From Symbiodinium natans (Eukaryota > Sar > Dinophyceae > Suessiales > Symbiodiniaceae): 64,000 nucleotides of DNA. Of the stretch, positions 56,301 through 62,466 are shown in pieces. The notes below the pieces were generated by a model. It had not been told where the DNA came from, ran no database searches, and saw only the letters and a list, made by a program, of their open reading frames with translations. The stretch is taken from the NCBI GenBank assembly GCA_905221605.1, contig CAJNDS010002194.1, positions 62,001 to 126,000 on the forward strand, given 5' to 3'. Numbering within the stretch: position 1 is the first letter of the stretch; every line of letters starts with the position of its first letter. A program made the translations under genes and the position numbers.

Positions 56301-59004
56301 GATCCAAGACTACATCTACACCACGGCGCTCCTTGGCGACCTGGAAAGGGAAGCGTCACGGTATGCAGATGTTCTGGATCGACTAGGAGATCTTTTCCCC
56401 TACATCGAGGTGGAAGGCGGCTACAGGATGGACAGTGCAGCAGGTCGTGAAGCCCTACGCCTCTACAAGGAGGTGGTTGAAAGTGGCAGAAAAGACCTGA
56501 AGGTCCACAAGATCAAGGCGCCTGTGCCCGTGAAGATCAGCAAGGAAGACACCTGGTGGGAGGTCCCCGACGCTAACACTGCGCATGAACCAGTTGCCGC
56601 ACCCGCTCAGCAAGACAAAACGATCGCCCGATCAGAGGTGGAGTATCCTGTGGTTTCGGACGTATCGGAGATCGATGAGGTCAAGGGTGAGGTCGTCCAG
56701 GCCGAGTCAGAGAAGGCTGAGTACCTTCCCCTGAACGAGGTCGTGCTCGCCGATGATGGGGATTACCGACCTCCCCTGGCGTCAGACGGCCGGGCAACAA
56801 GCGCAGCTACCCGAAAGGGTAAGTCGTCGGGGCAAAGCGAGGATGTCTACGCCCGTGAGATGTACCAGGACGCATCCAAAACCCATGGTGCAGAGGAAAG
56901 CCAGGAGCAGGACCTCCCGATGACCGGTTACTGGTACAACGGGGAGCTCCACGACCTTGAGCCTCTGCCAAGTGCCGATCTCCGCAAGTATGAACAGCGG
57001 GTGAACTTTAGGCACGGCGACCTCAAGCTGCTCAGCTTGCTCTTGAGGGGGCACCAGAATGACTGGTATGGGCTGGACTTCGACATCGCCATGTGGACGG
57101 ATGTCGATAAGCTCTTGGACCGCTTCAATGAAGCAACTCGTCGAAAATGGGGCGTAAGACAGCTGCTGCAGGTGACCGCGCAGGACAAAAAGAGGAGGTT
57201 CGAGATTCTTGGGATCCGACATGAGATCAGCAACAGTCTGAATCTTTCCCTCTTTCCTGTGCGGATCAGAGCAGTCACCGGTCACTCGGAGAAAGTGATG
57301 CGCATCGAGTCAGACGAGTTCCTTGCCCGGAGGTTTCTCACCAATGAGCATTTGGATGTCGCTCCACAGGTCATATACCACCGCACGGATGCGAAGAGCG
57401 TGGAGTCGATTTTGAAATCCGGGATCAAGGTCGCTGGCGGCAGAAAGGGCGGGCGTGCCCATGCATACTTCTCACCTACCACCCTCAAGGACGAGAAGTA
57501 CACTTCTGGACTCAGGTCGACGCAGCCGTTCCAGATTGCGGTGAACCTGCATGAAGCTCTCCGAGATGGCCTCGTCTTCTTCGAGAACAGTACCCGCGGG
57601 ATCTTGACCCGTGCAGTCGTTGGCCCTCAGTATATCCTGTCATGTGTGGACACCACCACGAACAAGGTGATCTACGCAAGAGCAGGAGAGGCCCAGCCTG
57701 CAGCCACCCGAGAGGGTGAGCCGGATACTGTTGAACAAGCTTCCTCGAGCTCAACAATCAAAGCCTTGGCGTCAAGGGCTGTCCCAGAAGACCAGCCCAA
57801 GCGAGTCAAGGGCACTGTTGGCGCTTTCATCGAGGCAAAGAAGGCGAGGATCGATGCTGCTGCGTTGGAATCCATTGAGGAGCAAGACGAGGCATCGGTG
57901 GATGACCAACCGCAGCCCGCACAGGAGGTATCCGACACGGAAGAGGCAGAGAGCGACAGCGAAGCCCCATACGGGAGCTATCCATGCTCGGCCTGCCAAC
58001 GCATCGTCCTGCTTGGGCAGCGCTTTTGCATGACATGCGGTGAGAACCAGTTTCCGGAGTCCAACAAGGCAAGCCGCCAGTACTCCTCGTTCCAGCAAAA
58101 CCGCCGCGCCACACTCCTCAAGCTGACGTACAATGCTCGGAATGAGGATCTCCTGGGACACCTCCGTGGCATCGCAGAAAAGTTTAGCAAACAGCGGGGC
58201 TCAGTCTCCCTGGATGCGCTGATCATACGCGATGCCAAAGACAAGTTCCAACGTGCGAGAAAGCTTAAGTTCGACTCCATTGCTGACCGGTTGGAACGTG
58301 ATGCCACCTTCTTCCTGCAGATGATGAGGAACGGAATCACGGTTCAGGATGCGTGCCGAATGGACCTCCTGGTGAAGGCCGTGCTCCCGGACCCAGGCCG
58401 CACGGAAGAGCAGCGGCTTCTGCAGGCGGGGTCGAACTACCTCAGCGGAGCTTCCCGAAAGGGAATGCCGGGCAAGTTGGTTTACTATGGCGATGCGCCA
58501 ATGGATGGCCTAAAATCGGCTGGACTGATTGACCAGTTCTCCGAGAACCCCATCGGGATGGCCTACGGCGGCGCCTTCATCGGCTTCAGCTTCTATGCCG
58601 ATATCGCCACCCGCTTGTCCGGTGCCCGCACAATCTACAGCTTCAACGGCATTGTGGAAATCAAGCATGAAACGCCGGAAGGCATGATTGCCGAGCTGCA
58701 AATGCTGGCAGCCGAATGCATCCACTCTGCCGAGGAGCAGGAAAGAATCACCGCCTACCACGCCGCCAAGAATCGAGAGACGGCACAGCAGCGAACGGAG
58801 GCTGCCACTACTACCCGTCCATCGACGCAGAGCGCCTCATCAAGGGACACAGCTGTTCGTGAAGCACCCTGGCATCAAGGGCAAGAGCAGTGGTGGTCAG
58901 ACCGTGAATGGCGCGAGTGGCGTGAGTGGCGTGAGCCAGCTAGTCAGGGTTGGGGCTCATCCCGCTGGAGCAGTCAGCGCGGATCGCAGTGGTGGAGCCG
59001 CTGA
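50302..59004 (+). CDS. Pol polyprotein with multi-enzyme C-terminal extension (ORF2), 2,900 aa
   Basis: One uninterrupted frame. Residue numbers count from the GTG at 50302, though the frame is open upstream. Order: integrase zinc motif and core (144-350), RT (634-990 including an insert), RNase H (1165-1350), dioxygenase-like domain (1470-1600), SGNH-like hydrolase (1795-2010), Tpt1/KptA-like domain (2235-2435), zinc ribbon (2562-2579), an unrecognised helical domain (2600-2830) and a Trp/Arg-rich tail (2857-2900). The stop is TGA at 59002. No internal protease site can be read from sequence. The first half is standard copia Pol; I know of no standard copia element with the second half. Confidence 0.92.
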   Translation: MLAADEGDHPPWLAEILAKDSPLEGMKKEQLLKAGWVTVNGDPHVKVAHNPKTFRTPAPRYPKYRIRSTWGYKDGEWKQLENKVNMDELDAVYGKVPEGTNMTITVFAMPDGGEDVPDSDVEVHIPKSKKDEASLRAEAESVQHLLSHRPKNPFCPVCQRAKMYAPHARRKGGSSTVHSKGFGDHITIDHIITKDAKDYGFEGQTVAHVVKDVFTKFRYVYPADNKSGEQCYEDLLHFFEVDDNVKVVYSDNALEFDYAVKQLQARHNKSREYVDQNKAVIEREIRTILEGTRANLVQSGLPDQFWPLASQHHAISLNVSKRLDNGLVPWNQRFGSDFQGVLVPFGAKILYWADPKQKQPKRSKFAGTGIEGIFLGYHIQPGFVFKEEYLVAPLQGINEAIENDAFRTFRTKRLELLEGKFQFPLSQDLEALGNQKPPELDDQHHNAIEERNPHQEEDDFEGGVGPLDEGDRPLGGSARDDIVYPARYDPLDDVPFSVRERLAPATPSFKTKDGIGIPYGYRWDGERLIKQKGLSSLPGVQAKVWSKLTVEEKHKALAEHQASKQAKVDEDYNQAIKHVPAMPVLYGKPEDHRKKMCSLYESKLLEIAQDMYAVVAKILSAKEIESSPEAQAALDKEWKKLVDKGCWVEKRVREYDSVAAEARKTNEKVHFGKIFEIGTLKGSELKENDPNRRYKGRSVFQGNKVLDENSDHALFAEMSSSPASMEAGKILDVFGSQPGFSIQQADARQAYTQALFTGVETWVRLPRNRWPKGWRSMKDPVVPLKLALYGHPDSGGIWERHCETELKKVGFEPVLTDIWKSVFYNADLELLMVIYVDDFKLAGPTKNIQKGWESIATVIDMDPAEVIGRYFGCQHIEEKNVTLSKEHHPFHYVFEPENETAAPAKIAEDRWDVIPEVMLAVRHHSYPRKRLYMPTEEDVQMFPTIGPQRYTFQAADGVTEEHQDNMNIARDKCFKQWWTGTTYFDLAARGPEEFGLAVAAARKGKSVRNKAEAKKEVKQNKFVTLSRDQEDKPGSMTKPVTRITYDMKDFLHSCVDRYCELAKVDRSSLKSVSTPFHELRTATPIVNETEKTGRLQPIASKVLMKILFAARMARWDLLRATQSLASRVTKWSPDCDLALHRLVSYINSSVDLTMSGFIGDSIHDCRLWLFSDADFAGEYDSKSTTGCALFLVGPNTYYPINAFSKKQTSITMSSTESEVVSANQGVRAQGLPSLSLWYFLWRGKADREVGPRAEMKSTSNSVVARIDPELDEIRYGTTRPDGMSIADINGLHVQLPKCFQIRHLEDNQATITLLLSGRAGVLRHTDRTQKVSFGWLRQQYEEGHFRLLNVDTSEQVADVFTKPFTERTTWIHALKLIAHTYKSVDPQAGRNSVSKSVPAAPKSVCITTEQLEHVAKLLRRADRYDFEDFEQVAEMMYDNLRMSSSRLRSVVRSGTELAPKYFVFGLWTHGGCFGLTKRTGQMSQLCRYINGFIRKHAPKHFTWTSFVINFMGRAGVHSDKFNLRGSQNWSFGFGPYQGGELWVEDPDQRMDAFTDKDGKTWLGRNLQTCRKPVLLNPHLRHAVQPFTGNRHSLIAYSSGGWTKLGDDDKQLLQDTDFRTPRAQLKHACVCSCASPHDEGGKNCPKTTPDTVASFLRASIGNAQTYTTCTSASVEPAVPTLSVLAGSLQVVSSIEALGTMSRLVAHGAGYSCDTGMEGRPLALQGHLNMLVNAGLSVEYLQLQAGKEYDALLKAYEVFPPQTIASLSLNDPEIPTPNLLKLARISNEGLSKLQPTERLRRSRFLLVVTDSVTSLGRQNTKGQWKFSIPEEEIFMAALTLRYTSDKLHMCWGKTLSWLTWQVQEEIQAIRAKYGSECEIDVIVWWSGNEVAGRRGCIPTRLAPGAAYSTSQTSAEDVARKVRRCADALATLAGEPHIGFVRIVGNVDHETYNLHPAYNEFISKMFHEFTSRGLQVQNATSQAMKLSYYDDFHLWDTPENRKQIQDYIYTTALLGDLEREASRYADVLDRLGDLFPYIEVEGGYRMDSAAGREALRLYKEVVESGRKDLKVHKIKAPVPVKISKEDTWWEVPDANTAHEPVAAPAQQDKTIARSEVEYPVVSDVSEIDEVKGEVVQAESEKAEYLPLNEVVLADDGDYRPPLASDGRATSAATRKGKSSGQSEDVYAREMYQDASKTHGAEESQEQDLPMTGYWYNGELHDLEPLPSADLRKYEQRVNFRHGDLKLLSLLLRGHQNDWYGLDFDIAMWTDVDKLLDRFNEATRRKWGVRQLLQVTAQDKKRRFEILGIRHEISNSLNLSLFPVRIRAVTGHSEKVMRIESDEFLARRFLTNEHLDVAPQVIYHRTDAKSVESILKSGIKVAGGRKGGRAHAYFSPTTLKDEKYTSGLRSTQPFQIAVNLHEALRDGLVFFENSTRGILTRAVVGPQYILSCVDTTTNKVIYARAGEAQPAATREGEPDTVEQASSSSTIKALASRAVPEDQPKRVKGTVGAFIEAKKARIDAAALESIEEQDEASVDDQPQPAQEVSDTEEAESDSEAPYGSYPCSACQRIVLLGQRFCMTCGENQFPESNKASRQYSSFQQNRRATLLKLTYNARNEDLLGHLRGIAEKFSKQRGSVSLDALIIRDAKDKFQRARKLKFDSIADRLERDATFFLQMMRNGITVQDACRMDLLVKAVLPDPGRTEEQRLLQAGSNYLSGASRKGMPGKLVYYGDAPMDGLKSAGLIDQFSENPIGMAYGGAFIGFSFYADIATRLSGARTIYSFNGIVEIKHETPEGMIAELQMLAAECIHSAEEQERITAYHAAKNRETAQQRTEAATTTRPSTQSASSRDTAVREAPWHQGQEQWWSDREWREWREWREPASQGWGSSRWSSQRGSQWWSR
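50728..51360 (+). other. integrase domain of ORF2
   Basis: Zinc-binding H144-x3-H148 ... C155-x2-C158, then catalytic D189 (TIDHI), D251 (YSDNA) and E282 (AVIERE), with FWPLA downstream. This is the copia GAG-PR-INT-RT order. The second spacing is only 30 residues (DX30E), and the usual SDNG is SDNA. Confidence 0.9.
52195..53280 (+). other. reverse transcriptase domain of ORF2
   Basis: Fingers and palm include D746 (QADARQAY) and the catalytic Y835-V-D-D838. After GRYFGCQHIEEKNVTLSKEH, where copia RTs have the thumb, about 140 extra residues (to about 53420) intervene before the ITYDMKDFL...VSTPFHE segment. Confidence 0.9.
53301..53314 (+). repeat. element hairpin 5 (TGCCC-GAAA-GGGTA)
   Basis: AGC before, AGTCG after; inside the extra segment of the RT region. 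Confidence 0.75.
53795..54400 (+). other. RNase H domain of ORF2
   Basis: D1172 (SDADFAG), E1216 (SSTESE) and D1306 (LEDNQA), followed by HTDRTQKVSFGWLR and QVADVFTKP, the standard copia RNase H ending. Confidence 0.9.
54709..55105 (+). other. 2-oxoglutarate/Fe(II) dioxygenase-like domain, TET/JBP-like pattern
   Basis: H1517-x-D1519 (GVHSDKFN), a GPYQGGELWVED strand at 1534-1545, distal H1581 (LRHAVQP) and R1590 nine residues later (TGNRHSLIAYSS). This is the Fe(II) triad plus 2-oxoglutarate arginine of the double-stranded beta-helix oxygenases. The spacing and GGELW/TGxRxSL words resemble the TET/JBP group, which oxidises 5-methyl pyrimidines. Substrate is inferred only. It begins just after the RNase H segment. 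Confidence 0.7.
55201..55221 (+). repeat. hairpin CCCCTCA-CGA-TGAGGGG beside a G6 run
   Basis: 7-bp stem with a 3-nt loop in coding sequence. Its right arm runs into GGGGGGTAAAA and resembles the polypurine tract at 59141. Confidence 0.6.
55679..55692 (+). repeat. element hairpin 6 (CAACC-GAAA-GGTTG)
   Basis: AGC before, CGCCG after; stem changed at two pairs with compensation. At the start of the SGNH-like domain. Confidence 0.75.
55684..56330 (+). other. SGNH/GDSL-type hydrolase-like domain
   Basis: Block I LLVVTDSVTSLG with T1807-D-S1809 in place of GDS, block III VIVWWSGNEV with G1885-N1886, and block V YYDDFHLWD with D1987-x-x-H1990. This is the Ser/Asn/Asp-His layout of SGNH esterases in about 200 residues. 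SGNH esterase domains are known in ORF1 of some CR1-type LINE elements. Substrate unknown. Confidence 0.6.
56808..56821 (+). repeat. element hairpin 7 (TACCC-GAAA-GGGTA)
   Basis: AGC before, AGTCG after; between the SGNH-like and Tpt1-like domains. Confidence 0.75.
56995..57690 (+). other. Tpt1/KptA-type RNA 2'-phosphotransferase-like domain
   Basis: N-terminal winged-helix-like part (RHGDLKLLSLLLRG ... YGLDFDIAMWTDVDKLL ... TAQDKKRRFEI), then R2323-A-x-x-G-H2328-S matching the family IRAxxGHS motif, VIYHRT at 2357-2362 (family LYHGT) and a GGRKGGRAHAYFS strand (2379-2391). The family removes 2'-phosphates from RNA using NAD+, as in tRNA splicing. The final H-x-H-F/L-S segment is altered, so activity is not certain. 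Confidence 0.75.
57705..57718 (+). repeat. element hairpin 8 (CACCC-GAGA-GGGTG)
   Basis: AGC before, AGCCG after; loop GAGA. Directly after the Tpt1-like domain. Confidence 0.75.
57961..58045 (+). other. zinc-ribbon motif of ORF2
   Basis: C2562-x2-C2565 ... C2576-x2-C2579 (YPCSACQ ... RFCMTCGE), preceded by an acidic linker. Confidence 0.75.
58452..58465 (+). repeat. element hairpin 9 (TTCCC-GAAA-GGGAA)
   Basis: AGC before, TGCCG after; inside the unrecognised C-terminal domain. Confidence 0.75.
58867..59004 (+). other. Trp/Arg-rich C-terminal tail of ORF2
   Basis: Repeated REW and W/R/S/Q residues (DREWREWREWREP) resemble low-complexity RNA-binding tails. Encoded by a short GAGTGGCGT repeat near 58914. 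Confidence 0.6.
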
Positions 59005-59087
59005 ATGCCCATTTTGTATGCACAATAGCTCAAGTTTTGCTTTCCCTTCACCTTTGTTTCGGTCATAGCGGGTGGGACAACATGGGC

Positions 59088-59101
59088 CACCCGAAAGGGT
59101 G
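59088..59101 (+). repeat. element hairpin 10 (CACCC-GAAA-GGGTG)
   Basis: In the 3' untranslated part, 50 nt before the polypurine tract; GGC before (the only copy without AGC), TGTCG after. Confidence 0.75.
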
Positions 59102-59140
59102 TGTCGTAATCCTCTGTCCACCTTAGCTTGTGCCAAGCAC

Positions 59141-59151
59141 GGTGAGGGGGG
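59141..59151 (+). promoter_or_regulatory. polypurine tract
   Basis: GGTGAGGGGGG abuts the TG of the 3' LTR, the position expected for plus-strand priming. Confidence 0.85.
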
Positions 59152-59294
59152 TGTAGTTTTTCATGGAGGAATTACACTCCTTTTGCGAGCTGTGCATACC
59201 ATCGCTTCACCCTCGACTGTGGCTCAAGTTGCCGATAAAAAGAGGCGTACTTAACGGTTTATTTGTTCCCTCATGTGCTGACCTGAAAACTTCA
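59152..59294 (+). repeat. 3' LTR, 143 bp
   Basis: Identical by eye to 46897-47039; followed by ATTTT. Confidence 0.95.
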
Positions 59295-59299
59295 ATTTT
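59295..59299. other. target-site duplication, right (ATTTT)
   Basis: Matches 46892-46896; afterwards the interrupted host repeat resumes (GCCTAGTTTCGTGGCCTTGG). Confidence 0.85.
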
Positions 59300-59455
59300 G
59301 CCTAGTTTCGTGGCCTTGGATTGCAAACTTTAGCGAGTTTTGACTTTTCTAGGCAAACCCCGTCAAAGCCCGCCCAAAACTCGGTCAAAACTCCGGACCC
59401 AAACCCGAGACAATTTCTGTAAACTCTAAGCCCCAAACCCTGTTGTTGGAGGCAG

Positions 59456-59506
59456 GGCTTCTCCCTCCGTGGCCCTTCCGCCTCGAGCGAGCCTAGCTTC
59501 CACGCA
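59456..59506 (+). CDS. candidate coding exon
   Basis: 17 codons GFSLRGPSASSEPSFHA between TGGAGGCAG and GTCCGG. Confidence 0.5.
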
Positions 59507-59526
59507 GTCCGGCGACCGGCTTCAAC

Positions 59527-59635
59527 CCCCTAAACCCCCTAAACCCCCTAAGCCCCCTAAACCGCCTAAACCCCCTAAACCCCTAAGTCCCCTAAACTCC
59601 CCAACCCCGCTAAACCCCCTAAACCGCTAAAACCC
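59527..59635. repeat. CCCCCTAAA variant array
   Basis: Tandem 8-10 bp variants of the heptamer with longer C-runs. Confidence 0.9.
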
Positions 59636-59677
59636 CCACCACCCGGCGTTTCAAATCGGAAAGATACATGCAACTAA

Positions 59678-59807
59678 ATGCTGGTCTGTCTTTTGGTGAG
59701 AGCGGCAAGAAGCACGGATCGGAGCGAAGAACTACCGGAATGGATTGGCGAAGAAGTGGCCCCCGATGTGAGGTTTCCTATTCGTAATTTTAGCCGCGAG
59801 TACAAAG
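59678..59807 (+). CDS. candidate first coding exon
   Basis: ATG-started frame reading MLVCLLVRAARSTDRSEELP, then EWIGEEVAPDVRFPIRNFSR, ending at donor GTGAGG. In phase with 60009. A short hydrophobic N-terminus could be a weak signal. Product unknown. Confidence 0.55.
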
Positions 59808-59904
59808 GTGAGGGGCGTGAAGGGGAGGAGGGGTGGGGGGGTTCGAGGGGCTGTCAACTGACATGAGCAGCATGCGGGGGAGGGGGGGCAGGTAGATGTT
59901 GCAA

Positions 59905-59907
<3 letters not shown>

Positions 59908-59938
<31 letters not shown>
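59908..59938. repeat. poly-G run (about 30 G)
   Basis: Long homopolymer within the intron between 59807 and 60009; length may be an assembly estimate. Confidence 0.9.
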
Positions 59939-59939
<1 letters not shown>

Positions 59940-60008
59940 AGGGGACAAAGGTACAGAGTTCTGGATGGCATCACGTATTCAACACCGAAACCGAATGTTT
60001 GCATGCAG

Positions 60009-60135
60009 TGGAAAGCTACTCAACTACCCTGGATGAAGATCCGAAGGTAAGCAGCACATGTAAGGGTTCCACTGGAAATGAAAGTCGTGCCGGTTCTGCT
60101 ACTAGTCAACCGATCCGCCGTGTACCAAGAGTCAG
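60009..60135 (+). CDS. candidate coding exon
   Basis: After TGCATGCAG it reads ESYSTTLDEDPKVSSTCKGS, then TGNESRAGSATSQPIRRVPR; donor GTGAATAG. An internal GTAAGC...TAAG of 18 nt is in frame and more likely exonic. Confidence 0.55.
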
Positions 60136-60139
60136 GTGA

Positions 60140-60665
60140 ATAGTTCAAAAGAAATCGTTGCCTTGCTCCCACGGTGGTCTAGACCACAAACCCTAAAATC
60201 CCAAGCCCTGAACTTCGGCCCTAACCCTAAGCAGCAGACTCCGCTTGCCGGGTCTTTCATTTTCTTCTGGCTGGTTCTTGGTAGGGAATGAGGGAATGAG
60301 GTAAGTGCAATTTAGGGTTTTAGGGTTTAGGGTTAGGGTTTAGGGTTTAGGGTTTCAGGAGCAGTTCAGTCTGGGGTCTAGGTTCCTAAAGCGTTGAGGG
60401 TGCTGAGGGCTTGGGTGGAGAGCTAGTCTCACGCTCTTCTGGGTGCAAAAAAATGAGCTACCATAATGGGGGAGCCATATTCATTACATACCCATGATTC
60501 CTCAACAGCACTTGAGAAGATTTATGGGTTGTGATCAAAAGCGTTACAAGTACCTTACATAAGATTATAGAGATCTTACTTAGAAACCCACTTATAGCTA
60601 CCATTAACCTCCGAGCAACCTAGCCTAGGTGAAGTGCGTTTCTGAAGCGCACCCGCCGTCTCTGA
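60140..60665. other. no gene called
   Basis: Contains a TTTAGGG block (60310-60352) and an AT-rich palindrome-like stretch (GTTACAAGTACCTTACATAA ... CTTACTTAGAAACCCACTTA, 60540-60600) resembling words at 1910 and 63920. Confidence 0.5.
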
Positions 60666-60670
60666 GCCAG

Positions 60671-60695
60671 GACAGGGCGCAAGCAGCTGTTACTT
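60671..60695 (+). CDS. short candidate coding exon
   Basis: DRAQAAVT between TGAGCCAG and a canonical GTAAGT. Confidence 0.35.
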
Positions 60696-60779
60696 GTAAG
60701 TGGAGATCGTACGCCGCCCTGTTGTTCATCTTATCCCTAAACCCTAAACCCTAAACTCTAAACCCTAAACCCTAAACAC

Positions 60780-60817
60780 TGCGGTATCACCCGACTGTTG
60801 CCACGCCGCTCCTTGCG
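60780..60817 (-). CDS. candidate coding exon, minus-strand gene
   Basis: On minus it follows CCTGCAG, reads RKERRGNSRVIPQ and ends at donor GTGTTTAGGG. In phase with 60872-60932. Confidence 0.5.
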
Positions 60818-60871
60818 CTGCAGGTAACGGGCTTTACACCCCTGACACCCTAAAGCCTGACTCACTGACAC

Positions 60872-60932
60872 CCGCATGCACCGTAAAGCTAAGCTCCTTT
60901 CCTTCCGTGATACTATATCCTGAACATGTTGC
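60872..60932 (-). CDS. candidate coding exon, minus-strand gene
   Basis: On minus it follows ATACACAG and reads QHVQDIVSRKERSLALRCMR with donor GTGTCAG. Confidence 0.55.
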
Positions 60933-61136
60933 CTGTGTATAAAAAGAATACTGCTTGAACGGGATCCGTTTCGAAGCAAGCTGTTTCCTTCTTTAATATG
61001 TTCGGGTTCAGGGTTTAGGTTTCAGGGTGTAGGGTTTAGGGTTGAGGGTGTAGGGTTTAGGGTTCAGGGTGACAATAAGGGACCCGCAGTAGAGACCCCC
61101 CAAAGATGTATGTGGTATGTATGTCCTTGCTTGCAC

Positions 61137-61207
61137 CAGGACCAGGTTGCACAGTGATAAGGCTCTCCTTGTATTCTTGGTATTGAGATCTTTGATCTCT
61201 CTCCTGA
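61137..61207 (-). CDS. candidate coding exon, minus-strand gene
   Basis: On minus it follows TGAGGAG, reads RREIKDLNTKNTRRALSLCN and ends at GTGCAAGC. Confidence 0.45.
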
Positions 61208-61400
61208 CTCCTCAACCCCAAACTTTGAAGAACAGTGTCGACCCCCCCCCTCAACCCCCCCCTTCCCCTCACCCACCCCCTTCCCCCCCTCTCCCACCCA
61301 AGAGTCATTGCAGAGAACATTGTTGGGTTTAGGGAGTCGGGTTTAGGGCTTAGGGCCAATCGGGTGTGTAGGGTTTGGGCCTGCAGCTGCTGCGAAGGAC

Positions 61401-61450
61401 CTTGGCGGTTGGAGCAATGATCTAGAAGGCACGCCCGGCGAGAGGGGAGA
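61401..61450 (-). CDS. candidate coding exon, minus-strand gene
   Basis: On minus it follows ACTGCGCAG, reads LPSRRACLLDHCSNRQ and ends at GTCCTTCG. Confidence 0.5.
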
Positions 61451-61677
61451 CTGCGCAGTTCCACGGTTTGGGTTTTGGGCTTGGGGTTTAGGGTTTAGGG
61501 TTTAGGGTTTAAGGTTTAGGGTTCAGGGTTGAAGGTTTAGGGTTCAGGGTTTAGGGTTTAGGGTTTAGGGTTTAGGAAGCCATGGCCTGCAGGGCTTTTG
61601 GAAAAGAGGGGTATTCTAGGGTCGTGGGCGTGGAAGAGTCCAGGACCATTCGGTTTCCTTTTTAAACTTTATTCGGT

Positions 61678-61915
61678 TCTAAACCCTAAACCCTAAACCC
61701 TAAACCCTAAACCCTAAACCCTAAACCCTAAACCCTAAACCCTAAACCCTAAACCCTAAACCCTAGACCCTAAACCCTTAACCCTTAACCCTTAACCCTA
61801 AACCCTAAACCCTAAACCCTAAACCCTAAACCCTAAACCCTAAACCCTTAACCCTAAACCCTAAACCCTAAACCCTAAACCCTAAACCCTAAACCCTAAA
61901 CCCTAAACCCTAAAA
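61678..61915. repeat. CCCTAAA array
   Basis: Long near-pure array with CCCTTAA variants. Confidence 0.97.
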
Positions 61916-61971
61916 CCTCCCTGGACCCCCCTAAAACCTGGAGACCCCTGGGACCGCTCTGGGACCTTCAG

Positions 61972-62028
61972 GAACCTACGGAGAGCCTGTCGAGGGTGGG
62001 GCTGCGAAGCTATGCGAGTGCGCGATAA
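61972..62028 (+). CDS. candidate terminal exon
   Basis: After ACCTTCAG it reads EPTESLSRVGLRSYASAR followed by TAA. Confidence 0.45.
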   Translation, partial: EPTESLSRVGLRSYASAR

Positions 62029-62183
62029 GCAGTGCGCCCCCTGAATCACGCACGCCCTCAACCTAATCCTTAAACCCTAAACCCTACACCCTAAACCCTA
62101 AACCCTGAACCCTAAACCCTAAGCCCTAAGCCCTAAGCCCTCCTGAGCCCTAAGCCCTAAACCCGAGCCCGGCTTTTTGCAAG

Positions 62184-62222
62184 GGCTCCGGAGGTCGAGA
62201 CGACTGCTTCGGGATTCGGGGG
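62184..62222 (+). CDS. short candidate coding exon
   Basis: GSGGRDDCFGIR after TTGCAAG, ending at GGGTTTAGGG. Confidence 0.4.
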
Positions 62223-62466
62223 GTTTAGGGTTTAGGGTGTAGGGTTTAGGGCTTAGGGTTTAGGGTTTAGGGTTAGTTTAGGGTGTAGCGTTTCGGGTTT
62301 AGGGTTTCTGGTTTTTGGAGGGTTTTGGGTTTTTGGGGTTGTGTGGGTTTGGAGGGTTTGGGGCTATTTGTGTTTGGGGTTTAGGGTTCTGTTTTAGGGG
62401 TTTATGTGCTTCGAGGATGTAGGGTTTCCCAAACCCAAAACCCTAAAACCCCAAACCCAAGCCCAG

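Larger units (their letters stand above)
46897..59294 (+). mobile_element. complete Ty1/copia-type LTR retrotransposon, 12.4 kb
   Basis: Two 143-bp LTRs that read as identical, both TG...CA, flanked by ATTTT. Internally there is a PBS at 47040, ORF1 (Gag, CCCH fingers, protease), ORF2 (integrase, RT, RNase H in the copia order, then about 1,450 extra residues) and a polypurine tract at 59141. Both ORFs are uninterrupted. Identical LTRs and intact frames indicate a recent insertion. Most copia elements are about 5 kb; the excess is the C-terminal extension of ORF2, a longer Gag and an insert within RT. Confidence 0.95.

Noticed and set aside
47134-58340. Numerous 60-190 codon frames on both strands inside the retroelement
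   Set aside because: All overlap ORF1 or ORF2, whose domain motifs and uninterrupted length explain the sequence.
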